Shown: positions 1 to 5,195 of the stretch, piece by piece | How positions within the stretch are numbered: the stretch's first letter is position 1 | Layout of the letters: every line of letters begins with the position of its first letter | Source of the DNA: Chloroflexota bacterium | GTDB lineage: Bacteria; Chloroflexota; Limnocylindria; Limnocylindrales; CSP1-4 | Reading direction: 5' to 3' | Length of the DNA stretch: 5,195 bases | Assembly (NCBI GenBank): GCA_015661135.1 | Contig: JACVXW010000118.1 | Span: 1 to 5,195, forward strand | Program-made: the position numbers and the translations under genes | Notes under the pieces: generated by a model | What the model was told of the DNA's origin: nothing | The model's input: the letters and a program-made list of their open reading frames with translations, nothing else | Database searches by the model: none

Positions 1-2
1 AC

Positions 3-1583
3 ACGGCGGCGCGCGGCAATGCCACCCGGATCGTCAAGGGTCTCAACGCCTCACCGGGGGCAGCGGTGGGCCGGGCGGTCTTCGATGCGGATGAAGCCGT
101 TGCCTGGGTGGCGCGGGGCGAGAAGGTCATCCTCGTCCGGATCGAGACCTCGCCGGACGACTTCCACGGAATGGCCGTCGCCGAAGGCATCATCACCGCC
201 CGCGGTGGCGCCACATCCCATGCCGCGGTCGTCGCGCGGCAGATTGGCAAGCCGTGCGTCGCCGGCTCGGCGGACCTCGTCGTCGACTACGGCGCCCGCG
301 GCGCCCACTGCGGCGTTACCGGGATCAGCTTCAAGGAGGGCGACTGGGTCAGCCTGGACGGCTCCACCGGGGACCTCTTCCTCGGCGCACTGCCGACGGT
401 GTCCGCGCGGTTCGAGGACCAGCCGGAGCTGCAGGCGATCCTCGGCTGGGCGGACCAGTACCGCCGGATGCAGGTCTGGACCAACGCGGACAAGCCGGAG
501 GAGGCGGCCCAGGCCCGGCGGTACGGCGCCCAGGGCATCGGCCTGTGCCGAACCGAGCACATGTTCCGCGAGGGTGAACGCCTGGAGATCGTGCGCGGGG
601 CGATCCTCGTGGCCGGCCGCGCGACGCGGGCGAAGGCGAAGGCCGCGGCCGGGGGCGTCCTGGACGCCGAGGAACTGGAGGTCGTCGCGACCTTCGACGC
701 GGCGATGGGCAAACTCGAGATTCTCCAGCAAGGCGACTTCGAGGGGATCTTCGAGGCGATGGACGGCCTGCCGGTCGTCATCCGTCTCATCGATCCGCCG
801 CTCCACGAGTTCCTCCCGAACCTGGAGGAACAGCTCGTCAAGGTCACCCGCGCGGAGATGGCCGGGGGCGCGTCGGAGGAGGACCGCGAGCTCCTCGCCA
901 CGATCAAGGCGCTCCACGAGCAGAACCCGATGCTGGGGCTCCGCGGCTGCCGCCTGGGTCTCATGATCCCGGACTTCGTGAAGGTCCAGACCCGGGCCAT
1001 CCTGAACGCCGAAATCGCCCGGACGAAGGCTGGGGGCCACCCGATTGCGAAGATCATGATCCCGCTTGTGGGCCACGTGAACGAGCTTGCCGCCACCCGC
1101 GCGCTCCTCGAGACCGAGGCGAAGGCGGTCGAGGCGAAGGCCGGCGTGGAGGTGGACTACAAGTTCGGGACCATGATCGAGGTCCCCCGGGGGGCGCTGA
1201 CCGCGGACGAGATCGCGCGCGAGGCGGACTTCTTCAGCTTCGGCACCAACGACCTGACCCAGATGACGTTCGGCTATAGCCGGGACGATGCCGAGGGTGG
1301 GTTCCTGCTCAAGTACGTCGAGGACCGGATCCTGCCGTTCAACCCGTTCCAGACGCTCGACGACGCGGTCGCCGGGCTCATGAAGACGGCCGTGGACCTG
1401 GGCCGGTCAACCAAGCCGGACCTGGAGCTTGGGATCTGCGGCGAGCACGGGGGCGACCCGGCATCGATCGCCAAGTGCGAGAAGATCGGGCTGGACTACG
1501 TGTCCTGCTCGCCGTTCCGCGTACCGGTGGCACGGCTCGCCGCGGCGCAGGCCTCGCTGGTCCTCGCCGAACGCGACAAGTAG
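3..1583 (+). CDS. ppdK: Pyruvate, phosphate dikinase (PPDK), C-terminal part, 5' end outside window
   Basis: Cytosolic enzyme interconverting pyruvate + ATP + Pi and PEP + AMP + PPi. The frame is open from the window edge (reading from base 3) to TAG at 1581-1583, giving 526 residues; the family is usually about 870-900, so the N-terminal ATP-grasp domain is missing only because of the window edge. Visible parts, numbered from base 3: the swivelling phosphohistidine domain (about 10-125) with GGATSHAAVVAR, catalytic His73 (codon 219-221) and Thr71, the position phosphorylated by the PDRP regulatory protein in known PPDKs; then the PEP/pyruvate TIM barrel (about 150-526) with GLCRTEHMF (Arg183), IRLIDPPLHEF (Arg261), GTMIEVPRGAL (Glu393), FGTNDLTQ (Asn416, Asp417), GICGEHGGDP, and CSPFRVPVARLAAAQ with the general-acid Cys502. 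All expected catalytic residues are present, so the enzyme should be active. Compared with my memory of the family, about 20 extra Ala/Lys-rich residues lie after CRTEHMF (near 615-686). PEP synthase and PTS enzyme I share the fold, but the CRTEHMF and CSPFRVP motifs point to PPDK. Confidence 0.97.
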   Translation, partial: TAARGNATRIVKGLNASPGAAVGRAVFDADEAVAWVARGEKVILVRIETSPDDFHGMAVAEGIITARGGATSHAAVVARQIGKPCVAGSADLVVDYGARGAHCGVTGISFKEGDWVSLDGSTGDLFLGALPTVSARFEDQPELQAILGWADQYRRMQVWTNADKPEEAAQARRYGAQGIGLCRTEHMFREGERLEIVRGAILVAGRATRAKAKAAAGGVLDAEELEVVATFDAAMGKLEILQQGDFEGIFEAMDGLPVVIRLIDPPLHEFLPNLEEQLVKVTRAEMAGGASEEDRELLATIKALHEQNPMLGLRGCRLGLMIPDFVKVQTRAILNAEIARTKAGGHPIAKIMIPLVGHVNELAATRALLETEAKAVEAKAGVEVDYKFGTMIEVPRGALTADEIAREADFFSFGTNDLTQMTFGYSRDDAEGGFLLKYVEDRILPFNPFQTLDDAVAGLMKTAVDLGRSTKPDLELGICGEHGGDPASIAKCEKIGLDYVSCSPFRVPVARLAAAQASLVLAERDK

Positions 1584-1632
1584 CCTCCGTCTGCCGCCCG
1601 CCCAGGGTGACCACCTCGACCCGCCCGCCGCG

Positions 1633-2928
1633 GTGACGACCCCGCCCCGCCGGCGACTCGCTTCGGCGCGCGGGCTCGTCATCGACATAGAGCCGCTCCG
1701 CCGCGACCACGACTTCCGGCGGTTGTGGGCCGGCCAGTCCATCAACGTCATCGGCAACCAGATCACGCGCGTCGCCCTGCCGTACCAGGTCTACGTCCTG
1801 ACCGGCTCCACGCTTGCCCTGGCCGGCCTGGTGCTCGCCCAGCTGGTGCCGCTCCTTCTGTTCACGCTCGGCGGCGGCGCGATCGCCGACGCCCTGGATC
1901 GGCGTCGCGTCCTCTTCGTGACGCAGATCGGCCTGGCGATCACGAGCCTCGCCCTCGTGATCCTGTCGCTGCAGCCGAACCCGTCCCTGCCGCTGTACTT
2001 CGTGCTGGCGTTCGTCGCCTCCGGGTTCTCGGCGGTCGAGTGGCCCACCCGCTCCTCGGCGACGCCACGCCTCGTGCCCGCCGAGCGGCTGCGGGCGGCG
2101 ATTGCCCTCGGCCAGCTGAGCTACAACGGCGGATCGGTGATCGGCCCGGCCGTCGCGGGGATCCTCATCGGGGTGGTGGGCGTGGCGGGCGCGTTCGCCG
2201 TCGATGTCGCGACCTACGCCGTGTCCCTGGCGATGATCCTGCGGATCCGACCCATCCCGCCGATCGGCGAGCCGGGGCGCCCGAGCCTCGCGGCGATCCG
2301 TGAAGGGCTGAGCTTCGTCCGGGCTCGGCGGCTCATCCTGTCCACATTCGCCATCGATCTCAATGCCATGATCTTCGGCAGCCCGCGGACCCTCTATCCG
2401 GCGCTGGCGCTGGACATCTTCAAGGTCGGACCGGTGGGCCTGGGGCTGCTCACGGCAGCCCCGGCGGCGGGCGCGTTCGCGGCCATCCTGCTGTCCGGCG
2501 GCGTGTCGCGGTTCCGGCGGATCGGGCGGGGGATCCTCCTGGCGGTGGCCGCCTGGGGCGCCGCGATCGTGCTGTTCGGGCTGTCGACCTCGTTCTTCGT
2601 GCTCGCCCTGCTGTTCCTTGCGATCGCGGGTGGTGCGGACGTGGTTTCGGCCGTCTTCCGCTCGAGCGTCGTCCAGATGGAGACCCCCGACGAGTTGCGG
2701 GGCCGCGTGGCGTCCGTCCATATCCTCGTCGTCACCAGCGGCCCGCAGGTCGGCGACATCGAGGCCGCGGTCGTGGCGTCGGCGATCGGCGCCCAGCTTT
2801 CGGTGATCAGCGGTGGGCTCCTCTGCCTCCTCGGCGTGCTCGTCGTGGCAAAGGCGTTTCCCGAACTCGATGCGCACGTGGTGCCGGGCCTCGCAGGGCG
2901 GACCCGTTCCGGCAGCCCGGGTCCCTGA
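1633..2928 (+). CDS. MFS transporter, EntS-like (MFS_3 family), probable exporter
   Basis: Integral inner-membrane protein of 431 residues, about the usual length for this family, with about 12 hydrophobic segments (roughly residues 33-55, 63-85, 94-112, 118-136, 163-183, 185-204, 236-258, 266-289, 300-318, 320-342, 361-383, 390-410). The N-terminus carries the PLRRDHDFRRLWAGQS signature of the MFS_3/EntS group. The loop between segments 2 and 3 has MFS motif A (GGAIADALDRRR, about 81-92). The C-terminal half has ADVVSAVFRSSVVQMETPDE followed by LRGR, also typical of this group. Characterised members export siderophores (EntS) or drugs; the substrate here cannot be told from sequence. The GTG at 1633 is the only plausible start between the PPDK stop and the LRRDHDF motif; the ATG at 1429 in the same frame lies deep inside PPDK. 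No good Shine-Dalgarno sequence precedes 1633. The gene lies 49 bp after PPDK on the same strand, so co-transcription is possible, with no terminator seen between them. It ends convergently 7 bp from the malic enzyme stop. Confidence 0.93.
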   Translation: MTTPPRRRLASARGLVIDIEPLRRDHDFRRLWAGQSINVIGNQITRVALPYQVYVLTGSTLALAGLVLAQLVPLLLFTLGGGAIADALDRRRVLFVTQIGLAITSLALVILSLQPNPSLPLYFVLAFVASGFSAVEWPTRSSATPRLVPAERLRAAIALGQLSYNGGSVIGPAVAGILIGVVGVAGAFAVDVATYAVSLAMILRIRPIPPIGEPGRPSLAAIREGLSFVRARRLILSTFAIDLNAMIFGSPRTLYPALALDIFKVGPVGLGLLTAAPAAGAFAAILLSGGVSRFRRIGRGILLAVAAWGAAIVLFGLSTSFFVLALLFLAIAGGADVVSAVFRSSVVQMETPDELRGRVASVHILVVTSGPQVGDIEAAVVASAIGAQLSVISGGLLCLLGVLVVAKAFPELDAHVVPGLAGRTRSGSPGP

Positions 2929-2939
2929 CCGGCCGTCAG
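2925..2939. terminator. Short inverted repeat spanning both convergent stop codons
   Basis: CTGAC (2925-2929), a 5-nt centre CGGCC, and GTCAG (2935-2939) form a perfect 5-bp stem between the convergent transporter and malic enzyme genes. The stop of each gene (TGA 2926-2928 on +, TCA 2936-2938 read as TGA on -) sits in one arm. It could be a weak bidirectional hairpin, but there is no T-tract on either side and the stem is short, so function as an intrinsic terminator is doubtful. Confidence 0.25.
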
Positions 2940-4705
2940 TCGACGTCGGTGATGCCGTGCGGCGTGGCGTGCCCCGAAGCGCGCCGGTACGGCGCGTAGG
3001 CAGGCCACCACATCGCGTCGTCGATGAGGGCGGCCACGTCGGTGTCGGCGGGGAGTGGCGACAGACCGGCCCGGATTGCCTCGCCGGCGACCAGGATCGC
3101 GATCTCCCGCGAGACGGTCCGCAGCGTCGTCACGCTCGGGTAGAGCGCGCCAGACTCGAGGCGCTCCGGCAAGACGTGCTCGGCGAGTGCTTGCGCGGCG
3201 GCGAGGAACATCTCGTCCGTGACCTCGCGGGACTCGGCCGCAATCGCCCCGAGGCCCACGCCCGGGAAGATGAAGACGTTGTTGGCCTGGCCGATCTGGC
3301 GCCGACCGGCAGTGGTTTCGACCGGCGCGAAGGGAGAGCCCGTCGCGATCAGCGCCCGGCCGTCGGTCCAGGCCAGGACATCGGCCGGGACGGCCTCCGT
3401 GTTGGCGGTCGGGTTCGAGAGCGGCAGGACGATCGGCCGGGCGGTGCCGACCGCCATCGCCCGGATCACGGCCTCCGAGAAGCTGCCGGCATGACCCGTC
3501 GTGCCGATGAGAACCGTCGGAGCGATCGCGGCGACGACCTCGAGGAGCGACGGAACGTTCTCGCGCCCCCGGCGGTCCAGAACGAGGCCGGCATTGACCG
3601 CCAGCGCCGACGGATAGGCGAGGTCCACCTTGTCCGCATCAAGCCGGTCGCGCCCGCTGTGCACGAGCCCCTGCGAGTCGACGAGGACGAGTGCCCGCCG
3701 CGCTTCCGACTCGCTCATCCCGGATTGGAGCATCGCCAGGCGCAGGAGTCGGGCGATCCCGATGCCGGCCGCGCCGGCTCCCGCGAGAACGACACGCTGG
3801 TCCGCCCAGCTGGTCCCCAGGTGGCGGATGCCCGCCGCGATGCCGGCGACGACCACGGCGGCGGTGCCCTGGATGTCGTCGTTGAAGCACGGGACGCGCG
3901 AGCGGTAGCGGTCGAGGAGTCGCAGGGCGTTGTGCTGCTTGAAGTCCTCGAACTGGATCAGGCAGCCCGGCCAGGCGACGTGGACTCCCTGCACGAACGC
4001 CTCCACGAAGGCGTCGTAGGCCGCGCCGCGAAGGCGCGGGGCCCGGAACCCCAGGTAGAGCGGGTCGTCCAGCAAGGCCTGATTGTCCGTGCCCACGTCC
4101 AGCGAGACCGGCAGCGTCAGGGCAGGGTGGATGCCGCACGCGGCGGTGTAGAGGGCGAGCTTGCCGATCGGGATGGCCATCCCACCGGCGCCCTGGTCAC
4201 CGAGGCCCAGGATCCGCTCGTTGTCCGTGACCACGATCAGGCGGACGTCCTCGAACGGGGCGGCCCGGAGAACCTCGGGGATTCGGTGCCGGTCCGCCGG
4301 GGTCAGCCAGATGCCGCGGGTCCGGCGGACGATGTGGCTGAACTCCTGGCAGGCACGGCCCACGGTCGGGGTGTAGACGACCGGCAGGTACTCCTCCATG
4401 CGCTCCGCGAGCAGCCGATAGAAGAGGGTGGCGTTGCGGTCCTGGAGGGCCGCCATCCCGATGTAGCGTTCCAGGTCATCCGACTTCCGGCCCAGGTGCT
4501 CGTGCTCCAGCTCCAGCTGCTCCTCGATCGAGAGGACCCGGTCCGGCAACAACCCGTGCAGCCCGAATGCGGTCCGTTCATCGAGCGGGAAGGCAAGGTC
4601 CTTGGTCAGCAGCCGACGGTTGAGGAGTTCGCTGCCCGAGACATCGATCTCGGCCGACAGGCCGAGCGTCAGACGATCGAACGGGGCGGGGATCGGGCGC
4701 ACCAC
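2936..4705 (-). CDS. maeA: Malic enzyme (malate dehydrogenase, oxaloacetate-decarboxylating; SfcA/MaeA type)
   Basis: Cytosolic enzyme that oxidatively decarboxylates L-malate to pyruvate and CO2 with reduction of NAD(P). It has 589 residues, close to E. coli SfcA (565), and aligns along its whole length by eye. From GTG 4705: family start SELLNRRLLTKDLAFPLDER (about 25-44), GLHGLLP, then the malic N-domain with YTPTVG (catalytic Tyr111), ERILGLGDQGAGGMAIPIGK (Arg164, Lys182 as catalytic base), metal ligands Glu253/Asp254 (QFEDF) and Asp277 (FNDDIQGTA), the Rossmann motif GAGAAG (309-314) with a following acidic Asp343 (VDSQGL), then PLSNPT (428-433), ATGSPF and NNVFIFPG. An acidic residue after the second strand is family-wide and does not settle NAD versus NADP; the maeA name rests on overall similarity. 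The frame stays open upstream into the kinase. I place the start at the tandem GTG GTG (4705 or 4702), because homology begins about 25 residues after it and a -10-like TATCCT precedes it. The usual Shine-Dalgarno is absent, consistent with leaderless initiation. Confidence 0.95.
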   Translation of the reverse strand: MVRPIPAPFDRLTLGLSAEIDVSGSELLNRRLLTKDLAFPLDERTAFGLHGLLPDRVLSIEEQLELEHEHLGRKSDDLERYIGMAALQDRNATLFYRLLAERMEEYLPVVYTPTVGRACQEFSHIVRRTRGIWLTPADRHRIPEVLRAAPFEDVRLIVVTDNERILGLGDQGAGGMAIPIGKLALYTAACGIHPALTLPVSLDVGTDNQALLDDPLYLGFRAPRLRGAAYDAFVEAFVQGVHVAWPGCLIQFEDFKQHNALRLLDRYRSRVPCFNDDIQGTAAVVVAGIAAGIRHLGTSWADQRVVLAGAGAAGIGIARLLRLAMLQSGMSESEARRALVLVDSQGLVHSGRDRLDADKVDLAYPSALAVNAGLVLDRRGRENVPSLLEVVAAIAPTVLIGTTGHAGSFSEAVIRAMAVGTARPIVLPLSNPTANTEAVPADVLAWTDGRALIATGSPFAPVETTAGRRQIGQANNVFIFPGVGLGAIAAESREVTDEMFLAAAQALAEHVLPERLESGALYPSVTTLRTVSREIAILVAGEAIRAGLSPLPADTDVAALIDDAMWWPAYAPYRRASGHATPHGITDVD

Positions 4706-4708
4706 CCG

Positions 4709-4714
4709 AGGATA
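4709..4714 (-). promoter_or_regulatory. Possible -10 element for a leaderless malic enzyme transcript
   Basis: On the minus strand TATCCT lies 3 nt before the first GTG (4705) and 6 nt before the second GTG (4702). It stands out as AT-rich in a very GC-rich stretch and matches the TAnnnT -10 pattern of high-GC bacteria. Its spacing would put the transcription start at or next to the second GTG, giving a leaderless mRNA, which would explain the missing Shine-Dalgarno. No convincing -35 box is found at 16-19 bp upstream. Confidence 0.35.
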
Positions 4715-4723
4715 GCGGCGGCG

Positions 4724-4739
4724 GCCGGTGCTGGCCGGC
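4724..4739. repeat. Small GC-rich inverted repeat between kinase and malic enzyme
   Basis: GCCGG (4724-4728), a 6-nt loop TGCTGG, and CCGGC (4735-4739) make a 5-bp stem in the short gap between the probable kinase stop and the malic enzyme start. It could weakly terminate or pause kinase transcription, but there is no T-run, and stems of this size are common by chance in such GC-rich DNA. Confidence 0.15.
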
Positions 4740-4743
4740 GGGG

Positions 4744-5195
4744 TCAGCCCTCGATCGCGTCGGCGACCACGATGGGGATGCTGACCTCCAACCACGAGAT
4801 CCCGTGCGATCGCAAGGCCCAGGCCGGAACCGCGTGACCCTGGTCCTCGGGCGAAGCGGTCGAACACATGGGGCAGGAGGTCTGGGTCGATCCCGATCCC
4901 TGTGTCGGCCACGGCGAAGGTGACGGTCGCGCCGTCCGCCGCTACCCTCCCGGACGCCGTGATGGTCGCCCCGACAGGGGTGTGTCGGAGCGCGTTGCCG
5001 AGCAGGTTCGAGAGGACCTCGCGGATCCGCACCGGGTCCACCTCGATGAGCGGCAGGTCGCTCGGCACGTCCACGATGATGCTGACACCGGCGCGGGCGG
5101 CCTCGGCTCCGAACGTCGCGACGGTCTCACCGAGGAGGACGTCGGGGTCCGTGGGCTCGCGGTGGAGCGGCAGGGCCCCGGCGTCGGCGAGGGAC
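4744..5195 (-). CDS. Sensor histidine kinase, C-terminal HATPase part, frame-disrupted near its 3' end
   Basis: Catalytic end of a two-component sensor kinase, which would bind ATP and phosphorylate its own histidine for transfer to a response regulator. The sensor, membrane and His-bearing DHp domains lie beyond the right edge. Reading from 5194: LADAGALPLHREPTDP, the linker after DHp; N box REVLSNLLGNALRHTP (Asn63, Asn67); G1 box ADTGIGID (97-101); F box VFDRF (110-114); G2 box GSGLGLAIARDLVV (ending with GTT at 4792-4790). The usual continuation (AHGG, a strand, then GxGT and a last strand) does not follow. Instead the frame shifts by one base: from GAG 4788-4786 a different frame gives EVSIPIVVADAIEG and a TGA at 4746-4744, with all 14 sense codons ending in G or C. 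In the original frame only about half of those codons end in G or C, and it runs on into the malic enzyme. The gene is therefore probably missing most of its G3 region through a frame-shifting deletion, in the genome or in the assembly. The partner response regulator is not in the window. Confidence 0.85.

Noticed and set aside
19..966. 315-codon plus-strand frame overlapping PPDK
   Set aside because: Ser/Arg/Pro-rich out-of-frame translation; PPDK in the other frame carries every expected catalytic motif.
51..1076. 341-codon open frame on the minus strand opposite PPDK, and another at 287-1096
   Set aside because: Antisense shadows of a clearly conserved enzyme. The first is codon-aligned with PPDK and the second is a low-complexity Ser/Arg/Ala-rich frame.
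1271..1282. Perfect 12-bp palindrome CGGCTATAGCCG, possible operator
   Set aside because: It lies inside conserved PPDK coding sequence (GYSRDD), far from any gene start, and is explained by codon choice.
1607..1636. GTG at 1607 after an AGG as start of the transporter
   Set aside because: It is in a different frame from the transporter and reaches a stop (TGA at 1634-1636) after nine codons.
1378..2877. 499-codon open frame on the minus strand opposite the MFS transporter
   Set aside because: Codon-aligned complement of the transporter; hydrophilic Arg/His/Asp-rich composition and no recognisable motif.
2813..4837. 674-codon open frame on the plus strand opposite malic enzyme
   Set aside because: It is the codon-aligned complement of the malic enzyme frame. 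Stops would need TTA, CTA or TCA codons in the sense gene, which are rare in such GC-rich DNA. The product is Arg/Asp/Gly-rich with no recognisable domain.
1..5195. Mobile element, phage, CRISPR, toxin-antitoxin or RNA gene
   Set aside because: No transposase, integrase, repeat-spacer pattern, tRNA-like or rRNA-like sequence was seen; almost all of the window is accounted for by four known protein families.

Overview
The window is strongly GC-rich, with codon third positions dominated by G and C, and it is densely coding. It comes from a high-GC bacterium. An environmental Chloroflexota or a related actinobacterium-like lineage would fit the gene styles, but this is an impression: there is no rRNA or other phylogenetic marker here. 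No tRNA, rRNA, CRISPR array, insertion sequence or phage gene was seen.

Layout: (1) 3-1583 (+), the C-terminal three fifths of pyruvate, phosphate dikinase (PPDK), cut by the left edge. (2) 1633-2928 (+), a complete EntS-like (MFS_3) major facilitator efflux transporter, 49 bp downstream on the same strand. (3) 2936-4705 (-), a complete large-type malic enzyme of the SfcA/MaeA family, convergent with the transporter, with only 7 bp between the two stop codons. (4) 4744-5195 (-), the C-terminal ATPase end of a sensor histidine kinase, cut by the right edge and lying just upstream of the malic enzyme on the same strand.

Functionally, PPDK (pyruvate <-> PEP) and malic enzyme (malate -> pyruvate + CO2) both act on pyruvate. 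Together they can route C4 acids through pyruvate to PEP for gluconeogenesis, although here they are on opposite strands and not co-transcribed. The transporter has no evident link to them. A regulatory link between the kinase and the malic enzyme is possible but unproven.

The most unusual point is at the kinase 3' end. The kinase reads cleanly through its G2 ATP-binding box (GSGLGLAIA), then the coding signal jumps to another frame near 4786-4790. There, 14 codons all ending in G or C run to a TGA at 4744-4746, and most of the expected G3 region is absent. Because the first frame has no stop, it reads straight into the malic enzyme and creates an apparent kinase-malic enzyme fusion ORF. I regard this as the product of a frame-shifting deletion (biological or assembly) and not a designed fusion. 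I see no convincing new multi-gene system in this window.
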